From Siphonodentalium dalli (taxonomy: Eukaryota > Mollusca > Scaphopoda > Gadilida > Siphonodentaliidae): a stretch of DNA of 64,000 nt. The stretch is from NCBI GenBank assembly GCA_032622095.1, contig CP136068.1, forward strand, positions 47,424,443 through 47,488,442, read 5' to 3'. Both the position numbers and the translations under genes were made by a program. Each line of letters begins with the position of its first letter. Within the stretch, counting starts at the first letter, position 1. Below the pieces are notes generated by a model. That model was not told the origin of the DNA and did no database searches. It worked only from the letters and a program-made list of their open reading frames with translations. Positions 34,601 through 47,227 of the stretch are shown here, one piece after another.

Positions 34601-35400
34601 GTACAGATAATCTACAGCCAAGGTAATCCATGCCTTTAAACTTCAACTTCTACCGAGTTTTCCCTTCTGCAACTACTCAGTTTGATACTGCCAAAGTATT
34701 GTTCGCAACCGATGAAACGAGAAGTTCCCTACCTGCACGTATGTGTTTGTGTTCGCTCGTCCATGTCCATCGTCGCCACGCTCTGCTGCAGCACAGCCAT
34801 CTACATTATAAGATACAAACCACACAACTACAAGCGGAACATCGCATATTATGTTGCACCCATTAACACAGTATCTCGACCCATTAAACTAACGTCACGC
34901 CCCACAAATATGTATGTCTAGGTTATATTCTCGCTACAGCTGTTCTAATCGATTGGAATTTCTCGGAGACTTCCGGTATGTGGACCAACTTTAAAGGTAG
35001 AGTTATTTCCCATTGTTACTATAACAGCCACCATTCCATGTATGTCAAGTGGTCCTGCTAGTGCGCAATGGTGTCGGTGGATCCTGCTGAATTGAATTAC
35101 TACCATGCGCGTAGGACAAACTGGTGCCGTTCGAAAAATACCGTAATGTGTTCTATAGTTGCACTAAGAATTCTGTTGAATTGGATAATATATTAGTAAA
35201 AATTACTACTTTGAACAAGAATATTCTCCATTTCTATTTTATCACCCTATCAATTTAAAACACTGTGTATCTGTCATGATAGTCATTTCGAGATGTTTAT
35301 TATACGTGTCAACATTATGTTTGGTTCTATAAATTCAACATTGAGGTGGGAGGAGATGGCCGATATAGGTATGTCATTACTTTTTAAGTCCATCACCCCA
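34601..35400. other. Intron sequence; remnant of family D end
   Basis: 35175-35265 resembles one arm of family D (TTTGAACAAGAATATTCTCC, TATTTTATCACCCTAT). Otherwise nothing recognised. Confidence 0.4.
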
Positions 35401-35404
35401 TTAA

Positions 35405-35796
35405 CCCTTTACCCAACAAACCGGCCAAAACCGGCCAAATAAAGCTTCAACAGCCTAAAATATCTTCGGTCTATCTCAATAGAACCATACACATATGGAT
35501 ATCATTGGAACCGGCTCCTTGACCACATTGTGACAGTTACAGTTATGCCCTGTGCCAATGCATTCTCTTATATATGCGAGTCGACCATAGGTCGCCTCGC
35601 ATATATAAGAGAATGCATTGGCCTAAACAAAATCTTTTTTTAACACTTTTTACCATTTTTTCTTACATTCTTTAACAATTTTATAATTTTTAATGTGTTA
35701 AGCCAATGCATTCTCTTATATATTCGAGGCGACCTATGGTCGACTCGCATATATAAGAGAATGCATTGGCACAGGGCCCTTCTGTTGGGTAAAGGG
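35405..35796. mobile_element. TTAA MITE with two perfect 69-bp hairpins
   Basis: Ends CCCTTTACCCAACA and TGTTGGGTAAAGGG, flanked by TTAA (35401-35404, 35797-35800). Inside are two near-perfect hairpins, 35554-35622 and 35702-35770, each built from GCCAATGCATTCTCTTATAT and its complement around a GTCGACC/GGTCGCC centre; the two are inverse to each other. A related but diverged element is at 51096-51423. Confidence 0.9.
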
Positions 35797-35800
35797 TTAA

Positions 35801-36603
35801 AGAGTAAACATTTTAGGCTAATATTCTAATTTCATGGACACCACAAACAATCCGGACATATGAATCAAATTGTATCACATAATAATATGATATCTTCCAT
35901 CAGACCACTATCGGATACTATATCGGGAATCATAAGAATTCGATTCATTCATATCACTGCTGTAAGGCCTCATGTCAGATGGACAGCACGTGTATTAGTA
36001 TTTCAAGTATACTGTGACCAATATTCATCTGCTGAAAATCGGATTAATATAGCAATACATGTACATATCTAGGCTTATCTTGATACTTTAAAACGACGTG
36101 CATGGTCCATCAAATGTATGCCGTAATTTGTTCATATGTCGAACAATCTACTGACAATGATATAATTGATGGGATTATCCATAACCTGTAGCGTGCATTA
36201 TGAACGTGTGACTTCAATCAATATAAGATAATCCCGCGCAGACATTCTCGCACCGCCTGCATGCCTGTTCGTTCATTCGGTTATCAGAATATTGGATTAT
36301 CCGTATTCTATGCACGGTGGGCACTTCTAAACGGTTTGACTGTGTACGTGATCAGGCTAAATGGTCAGGTGACTTCCGCTGGCGGCGGCAACATACGTTA
36401 CAAGTAACACATACGTGTGGCTAACTCTGGGCTGCGAACTAGAAGTTCCCGTTCACACGGCTAACGACATTAACGAGAAACACACATTCCACGCCATGTA
36501 TACATGTACGTTATGGTAGTTTGTTTGTTTTTGGTATAGACAGACGATTAATTTTTCCGTCGTGTTGACTTACCTGACGACGATTTTCAAACATATAACC
36601 GTG
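35801..36603. other. Intron sequence, nothing recognised
   Basis: No gene, tandem repeat or terminal repeat could be supported here. Confidence 0.45.
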
Positions 36604-36605
36604 TA

Positions 36606-37333
36606 CAGTAATGCTCAAAGTAATTGACCACTTAACCAGGGGGGGGGGTGAAAAAATTTCTTCCGGCACGTATGCCGGGGTGGGTGGGTGGTCAAAGCCA
36701 CCAACAAGCAATTTTTTCCGCAACTAAAAAAAAAAATTCCTGCTTGTTTTTAGTGTTTTGGCAATGAGTTGGGCTTCAAAACCACTTTGAATCAGTTTGA
36801 ATGAGAGAAATAATGTAATTCTAACTGGTAAACTGACTGCAGGCAGTTATCGTGTTGTATTTTGTTGCAAATTTTGAAATCCAAGATGGCCGCTGGCAGC
36901 CATGTTTTTTGGGCCGAATGACCTCAAAATTACTCATTCCTATTTACATGTCCATGTTAACATCCATGATAAATAGTATGCACAGAAATTCATATACAGC
37001 TGTTTACAGTGAATTTCCCCCCGCAAATCTCTGTTTTAGTGTTAAAAGGGGGGGTGGGTGTCAAAAAATGGTCGGAAAAAACTGCCGAAAACGGAAAAAA
37101 ATTTGGCGGTGGGGGTGGGTGGGTACAAAAAATGATCGAAAGGGAAAAAATGCCATACGTGCCTGAAATTTTTTTCCGACCCCCCCCTGACTTAACCACT
37201 TGTTGCTACTCATCGGAAAGCTCTCGGTGAGAGCTTTCCGGTGAATGGCAACAAGCCATATTTCCGACAAAATCCTGAAAAAATACCCATAATTTTGCTG
37301 TGGTTAAGTGGTCAATTACTTTGGGCATTACTG
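36606..37333. mobile_element. TA-flanked fold-back element (family F), copy 1, interrupted
   Basis: Ends CAGTAATGCTCAAAGTAATT and its complement, flanked by TA. The right half (37200-37333) matches the compact copy at 48029-48202, including GAATGGCAACAAGCCATATT in the loop. The left arm is interrupted by a hAT-like insertion at 36638-37189 and partly deleted. Confidence 0.8.
36638..37189. mobile_element. hAT-like non-autonomous element with G-run termini
   Basis: 552 bp. Ends are AGGGGGGGGGG-TGAAAAAATTTC and the inverse, with CATACGTGC shared inside. Flanked by the 8-bp direct repeat ACTTAACC (36630-36637 and 37190-37197). An 8-bp duplication and (C)AGGG/CCCTG ends are hAT features. No transposase. 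Confidence 0.8.
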
Positions 37334-37384
37334 TATGCCCCAATTGCCACTTTATATACTAACTATGGTCAGATATATGGAGCT

Positions 37385-37920
37385 GGTAATGCCAAAACGT
37401 CGGTAATAACGATCTGATATCGATAATATATACATGCAGAACAATAAGTAATTTGAGTCGAAGGTGTATTTTGTAAACGATCAGGTTAACGGGTTATCTT
37501 AACATCAAATAATTTGATATAAGTTTAATTGATGGCTCGAGTCTTAATTCAGATTACGATTTTCCGTGTAAAAGACGTAATAAAACTAATTGACGGAAAG
37601 TGGATTGGGTAACGCGTGGCACACATGATCGTTTAACAATTGTTGATACGGGGCGTAAACTCAAAACATTCACTAACTAGTGATTATACGATAACTTAAA
37701 TGAGTATAGTGGACTAGTATGCATATACTATAACATGTATTTGATGAATTTGCTTGAAAACTGTACAACAATTAATCGACGACGATATATATAGTTCTAT
37801 TTTCGCATTCCGGCTAATCTGTCATCCGTAACATTATACTTCGTACTCAACAGACGTTCAAATAATGGTTACCTACGGATCAGAGACTATAGAAACCAAC
37901 AACAACATCCCTTACACTAT
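37385..37920. mobile_element. Decayed relative of the 14345 TTAA MITE
   Basis: Matches the interior of the MITE at 14345-14927 along nearly its whole length (shared blocks AAGTAATTTGAGTCGAAG, GGACTAGTATGCATAT, CAGAGACTATAGAAACCAAC). The terminal repeats are no longer visible. Confidence 0.8.
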
Positions 37921-37960
37921 CACATTAAAGGTTGTAACAAGTTAACACCTAATGCGCATA

Positions 37961-38508
37961 AGATTGTCCACTTATAAACGGACAATCCGTACCTAAAATG
38001 ATCGGTAATTAATGGACAATCCGACCACGAGTTGCACGCGATCTTGGGATTGTCCACTAAATCGCGACATATATAGATAATCCTGCATGTTAGCTTCATA
38101 TTAAATCTGAAGGGTAATAACTCTATAACGAATGGTACCTTTTCTAAATAACGGAGATTTGTATGAGAAATTTGCAACAGATCAACTCTTGTGAAATATA
38201 AGTCAAATTCTTCCCTTGGGTGGTGGGCTTGGGAGGTCTGGGGTACGCTCTTTAAAAACACTTCTTCGAATATTTCCGTTATTTCGTCAAAAACACTTCT
38301 TCTCATACAAATCGCCGTTATTTAATAAATTAACATTCTTTATAGAGTTATTGCCCTTCATATTAAATATGAAGCTAACATGCAGGATTAGCTATACATG
38401 TCGTAATTTAGTGGACAATCCCAAGCTCGCGTGCCACGCGTGGTCGGATTGTCCATTAATTAACGAACATTTTAGGTACGGATTGTCCGTTTATAAATGG
38501 CCAATCCT
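37961..38508. repeat. 550-bp fold-back element
   Basis: 37961 to about 38203 is the inverse of about 38275-38508. Each arm contains GATTGTCCACTTATAAACGG, itself partly palindromic with GGACAATCC. Because of this, similar frames (FRYGLSVYKW) appear on both strands; I do not treat them as genes. Confidence 0.85.
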
Positions 38509-38529
38509 TGAAGAATTGCCTGCAATTTA

Positions 38530-39225
38530 ACACACATAATTATAAGCTTTAGCACATAACGCGCCCTATTAATTTCACTGTGCACGATGTCTGGAGCGAG
38601 TCGATCGTTGTTTCATTGTTTCATGCATACCGAACATACAGAACAGGTTATGTACACCCGAAAGAAATAGCAGATTTGATTGATGCTGACTATGTGGACG
38701 TGTGTACCAAAATCGTACAACAGTAACGTAATAAGTAATTATAGTTATATATTAAGATCACAGCTTGCGGGAATTATGTATACGACCGTTTTATCTTATC
38801 TCTATCCCATACCGCAGCATTATTGTTTTGTCAGGAAAATGTTACAATACCTCTTTAATTGCCACATTCTAGGTCACACGTTAAAACGTGATATGAAAGA
38901 AAATATCCTACACACTTGATTAAATTATATGATTGTTAAATAGGATGTTTTGGTAAGAACAAACACCTGTTTACAGTCATTTATCATATTAAAGAGCAAT
39001 ACGCAGCACTATACTGTACGTTTAACTCCCAAAGCACAGGTGTGTGTCCATGCATTGTTGTCAGTGGCGTCAGTAGGGCGTATAGGGGGGGGGGTATACA
39101 CCGCGAGTGTGCTGAGCTATGTTATCTACGTTCCAGCACTGTGTACAATAAAACCATAGTCAGAAATGTTAACACCACCAAGATAATATTATTAGCCATA
39201 AATATAAATTATAATCTATATCTAC
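38530..39225. other. Intron sequence, nothing recognised
   Basis: AT-rich; a run of nine G lies at 39086-39094. No gene supported. Confidence 0.45.
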
Positions 39226-40960
39226 GAATGTCTGTCTGTCTGTCTGTATGTCTGTCTGTGTTCTATAGAAATTCACAGGGGACCATTTAGATGATACCAA
39301 AGGGGTCTACTAGGAGTAGCTTTTTATGAGAAAGATAATGGTCTGGGTTATAATTTTCTAAAGTGACGCCGTTGTTGTCAGGGACGGCAAAGGGGGAGGG
39401 TCAGAACAAATATTTGTCGCCGATTGCCACCAAACTTATATATAATCATCCCCATAATATGAGGAATCTAATGGCGTGGTTTAAATATGGCAAAAGTCGC
39501 GCCGTTCGCGTCAGGGGTGCCCGGAAGGGGGGAGATTTTTTTTCTGTCGCCGATTGCCACGAAACTTACATATAATCATCTCCATGATATATGAAGAATC
39601 CAACGGTGTGGTTTAAATATGTCAAAAGTGGCGTCGGTTGAGTCAGGGATGAACGGAAGGGGAGAGGGGCACCAAAATTGTTAAAACTAATTTTAGCGCC
39701 GATTTCCACCAAATTGATCTATATTCTTCTTCGTGATACAAGGAATCTAATTGTGCGATTTAACAACGCCAAAGTGTTGTTTTTGGATGAGAGATTGGGA
39801 GGGGGTGGGCACTAAATTTGATAATAAGTCGCCGATTGCCACCACACTTATACAAAATCATCCCCATGGTATGAGGAGTCTAATGGTGTGGCTTTTATCT
39901 GTCAAATGTGGCCTCATTCGAGTCAGGGTTGCATTGAAAGGGACAGGGGCACCAAAATTGATGCACAATTTTGTTAGCGCCAATTTCCACTAGATTGATA
40001 CACGTTCTTATCCATGATACGAGGAATCTAATCGTGATTTAAAGACGTCATAGTGGTGCTGTTTGGTGAGAGCTGGAGAGGGGAGGGATTGGCACCAAAT
40101 TTGATAAAAAAAATTGTTTATCACCAAACTTATAAACAATCATCTCCATGATATCAGGAGTGTAATCGTGTTGTTTAAGGATGTCACAAGTGGGGCCATT
40201 CGAGTCAGTGATGTATAGAGATGGGAGGGACACAAAAAATTATATCTATATGTTTAGTGCCGATTTCCACCAGATTAATACATATTCTTCTCCGTGACAC
40301 GGGGAATCTTATCGTGTGGTTTAGATACACCAAACTGGTGCCCTATGGGTGAGAGATATGGGGACATTAAATTTGATACGAATTTGTATACTCGCCAATT
40401 TTCACAAATTTCATATATATGCATCTCTAATCTCTAATGAGTCTTAGTGTGTGCTTGAGTCCGAAAACTGATACAACATATTTTTATTACAATCAAATTC
40501 AGACACGTTCTTCTCAAATGATACAAGAAATAAAATCGTGCTGTCTGTCTGTCTTTTTGTCTGTCTGTGTGCGTTCAATATATAACTTCACGCGGTACAA
40601 TCGAGATGGAACCAAGGCGTTCTAAGAGGGGTAACTTTTTACAAGGAAGATAATGGTGCGGGTTAAAATTTTCTAAAATGACGCTCTTGGTGGGAGGGGA
40701 AATTAATAAAATATGGTAAAATAGTTTTGTCGCTGATTTCCATCAAACGAATACATAATCACCTTCGCGATATGGCGTTGTTCGAGTCAGCGTTGAATCA
40801 ACAATTGATTTAATAAACCAAATTCCACCAAATTCGTACACGTTTTTCTCTAATGATATACCATGAATTAAATCACATTTGATGTCGTTTGCGTCACGGA
40901 TGGCGAGTGGATATGCACTATCATTGATAAGATTGCTATTCGCCGATATCCACATATAAG
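39226..40960 (+). repeat. Tandem-core element with (GTCT)n, two head-to-tail copies
   Basis: Two blocks each start with a GTCTGTCTGTCT microsatellite (39231 and 40543) and a related leader, then degenerate units of about 130-150 bp with the core GTCGCCGATTGCCACCAAAC followed by ATAATCATC-CCATGATAT-AGGAATCTAAT. Cores lie near 39417, 39547, 39698, 39830, 39976, 40118, 40258, 40392 and 40733. A lone unit is at 53432-53520. The architecture resembles Pearl or mini-me/HINE elements of molluscs and insects. Confidence 0.75.
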
Positions 40961-42296
40961 TTATATACACTCACCAGGTCATCTCCCTATCATTTTAAGT
41001 AGTTGGGCGTTCACATTTCACAATCCCGACATATGGTGACCCACATAAGTCATTTGAACAATTATATCTTCTTAACAGTCATATTTATATGGGAATGGCA
41101 ATCAAGGGATTCACACAATGAGCTAGCAAAAATAGATAACTAGAAGAAGCATTAAACGTATATTTATCATTCTATTGAAGAGATACATATATTCGTGCAA
41201 ACTGAGATACCTCGAACCGTCAGAGGATTGCATATATATAATAACTAGCAGGTTAGCCAGCCACTGGCGTGCTTGATTTATGTTTTGTTTGTGTTTTTCA
41301 ATGAGTTAATATTGGGTTTTTCAATATTTTACCCGATTTGACCTTGAATTGATCATTTTCAAGGTCAAGGTCATGTCGGGGTCACAATATATAATTTGTG
41401 GGTACCCGTTTGAAGGTTAAGACTGACCCGATGAAAAATTCCCCCCGTTCCTAGGAACGACAGACATAAGAATGTTTCACACAATGCGACGTCGACGACC
41501 CCCGTGTGTTTTTATATACGAAGTTTGAGCTCACCTAGGGCGGAAAAACTTACCCGCTCCGCGTTCTTAGGAACACAACACGCTCATGTCTATACACGCC
41601 CAGACCCAGAAGAGGTATGATTTTTTTAACCTGCCATTGAGCAGCCCCTGACAGAGGTTGTCCACCCTTACGAGATGGTCAATAGTCCCCGAAAAGTTAA
41701 TCCCGTCGTGAACCCCATCCTCGCAAAGAGCGGACAGTCAATTAATCCCGTCGTGGACGCCATCACCAAGGCGACGTAATTTTGTTTGGTAGCATGTGTT
41801 GCGTTCTAAAAATAGGAAAGCACTTGTTCCCGTATATCTCTCTGCACGTTGCGTTTGCGTAAATACGAAATTGTGAGTGTTGGTTTGTAACCGGGATTTC
41901 TGAGAAGCATTATGCCTATATCCACACTAACTATCCCTCCTAAGCCCTGACCTAAGTGTCATACATACTATAACAATGATGTTGTAAGAGTACTATGGCA
42001 TCCAATAAATCTCCCCGCATAGGAAACCACTCAAAATTAGTGTTCCCGTATATCTCTCTGCAGATGCTAATAACGTTGAATGGTAAACAGACGCTCTTTA
42101 TAGCGATGCGTCAAAAACAAACGCTCATTAAATTATGACTTGATTAACCACCGCGGTGCCGATTGCGGTGATTGAGAAGGGAGAAACGGTGCTATGAGCT
42201 TCTCCAAAACGCGACAACTACGGTGTTCGTGGTTTTTTACCCTTAGGTGGGAAGTTTGAACTCAATCGAGCCAGCCGTTTTCGATTCTATAAAGTA
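40961..42296. other. Intron sequence with fragments of tandem-core elements
   Basis: 41247-41640 begins CTAGCAGGTTAGCCAGCCAC and holds GACCTTGAATTG/CAAGGTCAAGGTC, both also found in the 56-58 kb cluster. No gene recognised. Confidence 0.45.
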
Positions 42297-42905
42297 TATA
42301 TATATATATATATATATATACTAGCAGGGTTACCCGGCGTTGTCCAGGTTAATGTATGCTGTGGATATTTGTTGGGAATAGAGAATGATCTTGCTTAAAG
42401 TGTTATACATTTTCTCATAAATTGTATATTCAATTAGCATCACAAAACATGATTATTACAGTCATGGATTATAAGTAGTGGCTCACCTTGTCAATTGTCA
42501 TTCTGTTTATCGCGATTAATCCGTTCCACCAATAATGAAGTATTTATTTATTTACAACTGCGTATACATCAGACGTTATAATATGATACATGAACATCAT
42601 AAACACATTAGTTCGATAAAAGATGATAATTGGGTTTTACATATTGAGATGTATCAATCAATCTAGTGGGTTGGACTAAGATATCGAGGACACCTGGCTA
42701 TCATATCTCCATGAAGATACAGATGTTTCAAAGAAATTTCCAGGTGCTCCCCTGTTCATGGTGTTATATATTGGCTAAATATCCTTAGTTTAAACGAAAA
42801 CGCCAACTTCGCGCATGCGCAGACCAGATCTCGGAAACGGGTGGAGCTATCGACTTGAAATTTGGTTTTTGAATAGCCCGGACAACGTCGGGCTCATCGG
42901 CTAGT
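42297..42905. mobile_element. (TA)n-bordered tandem-core element fragment
   Basis: Starts with (TA)n at 42297-42320 and CTAGCAGGGTTACCCGGCGT, and ends inversely with CCCGGACAACGTCGGGCTCA-TCGGCTAG (42870-42903). The inverse end is the head of the elements at 55168 and 55816. A composite of two related fragments is the likely reading. Confidence 0.65.
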
Positions 42906-43931
42906 AAAATATATTTGGTTACATAAATGCACCACCTCAGAACTCCGTTAAAACAACTAATCCTTCAAATTATTACAAAAAACTACGGCTTATTACTGCA
43001 GGTTTGTCATTCACGGCACCAGAAAGCTTCTATATGCGGATCAAACATCGGAGGTATTGTGTTCCCGTCAAGAGTGCATGACCCAGCCACTGTTCATACA
43101 TAAAGCAATTAACGCGGTCATAATGGTTACATAATGCAACTTTAAGACATCCAGCGAATACACACCCCACGAAAACCCGAAATGTGTTGTCCTGCGAGAT
43201 ATCCCATCGCTATTGCTCAATTTGACACGGCCAGATTAGCCTTTCTACAATATCCTAAAACAATAAAGCTTCTCAAATCATCGACATAGTCAATAGAACT
43301 TTCACGAACTTGGACATTCCAACTACAGCTTTTACCGGACTCGAGGTCGCAGTACTACTTTAACGCGTCCCAAAATAACCGCATTCGGGGTAGCACTACA
43401 GCTTTTAAAGCTACCCAATCTATTTATAAAACCTACATATGACCACGGATTTCTATAATTTGGCCAATAGTATGCCCCGGTGGCGTTAATAAACAAAGCA
43501 ACTCAATTATAATCATTAATCAGCACGCTTCAAACTGATCTTACTAAATGCCTCACCCAAATGACTCAAAGTAGTTTCAAAACAATACAACCTATCCTAT
43601 TTTAATGCAGCATAATTATAACAACACAGGTAGTGTTGTCTGCCAATGTTTTGTGATCACCCATGATACATTTGTCCAGCTTATTTTCTACGATGTTTAT
43701 GGAGCAACCGGATACTGTTAATACAAAGTCCTAGCTGATCCTGGCCGTGTTTAGTCAATATTTCATAAACACCACAGGGGCGGTCCTTGTTGGTCCGGGT
43801 GGTGTTTATTCAATATTGCAATGTGTGTGTGTCTGCGACCACCGTCCGTGCGCGTGTGGGTTGTCATTACACACCGACATTGCTATGGTCACTAAAATCA
43901 CACATACATGTAGACACCACCTGGGCGGTCC
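42906..43931. other. Intron sequence with repeated GGTCCGGGTGGTGTTTA
   Basis: The motif GGTCCGGGTGGTGTTTA occurs at 43791 and again at 45157, the latter separated from its left partner by the LINE insertion at 43940. Nothing else is recognised. Confidence 0.45.
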
Positions 43932-43939
43932 GGGCTGGT

Positions 43940-45150
43940 TTTTTTTTTTTTTTTAAACATATTTTATTTGTAGTATAATACAAAATGGATTGGGGCACAA
44001 GTTACAAAACTTAATGAGCCCCTCTCCGGTATACATTGATACAAACAATTTGTTTAACAAAATGGCACAATAAGTAACTTATTTACAGCTGCACGTGGTG
44101 AATGAGAAAGGTGATGATGGCAGATTGTAACAAATCATTGAGGAAGGATGAGAGTGAGTCAGTGAGAGTGATTGGGGGGGGGGGGTGCCAACGCCGAGTT
44201 GCATTCTATGGTGAGGCGAAAGGAAAACATGTGATAATTGATAAACAAATTTCTTATCTTGAAATTTAACTAGAAACGTTTAGTCTCCGCGATAAAATGC
44301 TGGACTATTTTGAATAATTTCACATTTTGTTTGTTATGAGCATTCGGGAGGCCAGCAAGTAGATTGTTCATGTGCGTTAATTTAATTCCTTCTCTGTGTA
44401 GCATATGAAACATCTCAGTTCGTTCTGACTGGTAGTGGGGACACATAAAGAAGTAGTGATAGGCATCTTCACACTGGTTGCCGCACGTACAACGTGGGCT
44501 TCCTGCAATATAATTATGAAATTTGTCAGACTGAAGATCACTACAATAGTTATATTTCCTACGACCTGTATAGAAATATATTGGAGGTCTAGCGGTGGGA
44601 TCAATTATTCTAAGATAATCTTTAAAATCGAAAATCGTCGGAGCTTCTGTTATTGCGGAAGGCATGTCGTTCTACGCTTTTATTGTTGAGGGAAAAAATG
44701 ACTTTTTATAGTGCTCGGTATTGCTGAAGTATGTGTAAAAATTTTCGGGGTTTCTGAATTCATACTCGGATATATCGGCTATCCTGGGTGGTATTATTTT
44801 AGTGAGGTAAGTAGGGGCCCTCTGATTTACAATGTTATACATAGTTTGTAATTTATGAAGTTCGCGCCTTTTTCTTAGCGAGGGCCAGCCGACTTCTGTC
44901 ATAATGTCTGTATCTGATACTGAACGCGTGAGGCCGCTGACAATTCTGGCTGCATCAATGTGTAATCGGTCAAGTTTATCCAATTGATATTTTGGCGCGC
45001 ATGCCCAGACTACATCGAGTAATCATATAGAGGCAGTATATATGTTTTATATATATTTTCTAATGTCTTCCTGTCGAGTTGGAATTTAAATTTTCTAAGT
45101 TGTGATAAGCGGGATGCTACTCTCTTTATAGTTGCATTTATATGATTGTT
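43940..45150 (-). mobile_element. 5'-truncated LINE copy with poly(A) and 8-bp target duplication
   Basis: 1211-bp insertion. The 3' end is at the left, with AATAAAATATGTTTA followed by about 15 A (poly-T on the plus strand). It is flanked by GGGCTGGT on both sides (43932-43939 and 45151-45158). It encodes only the C-terminal part of ORF2. The 3' terminus matches that of the LINE at 5605, so both belong to related families. Confidence 0.93.
44270..45010 (-). pseudogene. LINE ORF2 C-terminal remnant
   Basis: Minus-strand frames from VVWACAPKYQLDKLDRLHIDAARIVSG to a C-terminal CTCGNQCEDAYHYFFMC knuckle and a stop at 44270. A frame break lies near 44670. It corresponds to the last third of the ORF2 at 6031-8578 but differs strongly in sequence. 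Confidence 0.85.
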
Positions 45151-45881
45151 GGGCTGGTCCGGGTGGTGTTTAGTCACACCTCAATAATACGATTAGCCTA
45201 CTTTTATAATGTACACATTTGGTGTAGAATTATATTAATTATGAGGCAAAAGAAAACAAAATAAGTCTACGCATACTAGTTCGTCATAATGTTTATACAT
45301 GTACATCAAATTATCCAGAGGATATCGCAATAATGTAAAATTTCAATATCATAGCCATGTATACTTACATCAGTGGCTTACACTACCTATATACGTGGGA
45401 CCTTAGTATATGTCATGATAACTGCTTGATACGACGTGCACTTTACCAAATTATATAGCGGCGGAAATGAGTGTACATACCAAATCGATTTGACTCGCTC
45501 ACATATGACCCATGCGAACCGACCGTTAGATTATGCTAAGATCATGGTTCATAGTCATTACACTAACTATAGGTCGAATTGAGTGACACAGCCATTACCA
45601 CGTCAGAGACTAGAATTATTGTCTTGACCAGAAGGCATGCACATTACAATACTCCCACTATATACATCACAGTATCATGAACCATGCGCGTGGTTACAGG
45701 AAACCAACGTTTATCATGTCATTGTACATGTGAATGCCACGTGGGAACGTTCTTTCCAGGGACATCGGAAGTTTTTGGCGAGGTCACACAAGCATTCTCG
45801 CTATTTAAAGTGATGTGAAACAATCCGGTATACATGTAGGATGATCAAATAATATTATTCTTCAAAGTAGTTATTGTTTAA

Positions 45882-46209
45882 CCTCTTCGCTGCTATGACG
45901 TCCGTGACTATTACGGACGTAAAAGTGCACGCCGTGTGCTATATGGTCCGTAGGTACCACGGACCTACTTCAGCACACTAGAAGTAGGCCATTATACATA
46001 ACTGGAACTCAGAGATTAGTGCATCGGAATAACTGTATCTCTACGTTTCCAAAAGTGTATGATGTCCCACGATTGTGAACGATAATAGCTTTCAGCTGAG
46101 TCAGTTGTATGGTTCTTGTGACATTCCCGCTATATTTTCCCATTGGAAAATGCCAATAACGTCAACAGCCCAGCACACGACGTCATAACGTCATTTAGCA
46201 GCGAAGAGG
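45882..46209. mobile_element. TTAA MITE nested in family D
   Basis: 328 bp with ends CCTCTTCGCTGCTATGACGT and the inverse ACGTCATTTAGCAGCGAAGAGG, flanked by TTAA (45878-45881, 46210-46213). It contains a short perfect dyad ACGTCCGTGA-CTAT-TACGGACGT. Confidence 0.9.
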
Positions 46210-46387
46210 TTAAACAAATATTATATCCAAATGGACAACACACGCACCGTCATTATCATACAAGAACTAAACTCAGTGAAGCTTGTTGGAGAAATCATTT
46301 TCGTTAGCTTATTGACGATTGTTGCGTCCAGAATCGAGATGTAAATATCTACAATTGCGTGTAGTTCAGACGATGTTCTCTCTGGAG

Positions 46388-47227
46388 CAGGGATGTGACT
46401 AGAGGGTGGGTGTGGGGGTATCTCACCTTTCAACAGTTCGAAATTTCATACCTGCCAAAACATTAGTTGGAATGGTCTTCAGTTGGAAATTTTCCAACCT
46501 TAGGGGGGTGACAGGTTGGAAATTTCCAACACTTGGAAAGCTTGTGTCCTGGTCCTCCCCCGTGGCTAGTCAAAACTGCTACTAAATTTAAGAAAACAAT
46601 ATTGTCATACATTTGGTCAACATTGTCATTGGAATTGTCATCATTTGGAAATTTTCCAACCTAAGTGGGGGGTGTCAGGTTTGAAATTTCCAACTCTAAG
46701 AAGACTTGAGGCTAGTCTAGATGCTAGGATTTTGCGATTTTCTTGTTCAGATTTCAAAATTTTCGAACACCGGGCCGAACCATGGTCGGCCCGGTGTGTC
46801 ACTGTCCCTCCCCATGACCAATACAAAACTGCTAATTAGTTTAACAAAACAATAGTTTAGTACATTCGGTCAAACTTGTGGACTGAAATGGTCATCAGTT
46901 GGAGAATTTCCAACCTAAGAGGGAGTATGAGATTTGAAATTTCCAACACTAGGGGAGCTCCAGTTGAGGCCAGTCTAGATGCTATGATTTCCGATTTTCT
47001 TGTATAGTTTTCCAAATTTTCTCACACCGGGCTGAACAAACATGGACGGACACAATGTCCTGGTATCTTACCCGTAGCCGTGTGCATTTGTCTGGAGTAG
47101 GCTACTAGATGTTATGATTTATGCAATTCTCAGGTTAAAGATAGTTTATGAATACATAGGATATTAGGCCTGAGGACTGATGTGCAAGGGTGACACCCCC
47201 AACGGAGAACCTCTAGCCACATCCCTG
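46388..47227. mobile_element. hAT-like element nested in family D
   Basis: 840 bp, ends CAGGGATGTGACTAGAGG and the inverse CCTCTAGCCACATCCCTG. Flanks are CTCTGGAG (left) and CTATGGAG (right), an 8-bp duplication with one change; the intact family D copy at 25329 reads CTATGGAG once. Inside are three degenerate repeats, each with the dyad TTGGAAATTTTCCAACC (near 46483, 46646, 46899). No transposase. Confidence 0.88.

Noticed and set aside
34630..34921. Overlapping plus-strand frames (78 and 79 codons)
   Set aside because: Two frames compete for the same sequence, neither with motif or splice support.
37920..38530. Long frames on both strands with similar proteins
   Set aside because: They are the two arms of the fold-back element read in opposite directions.
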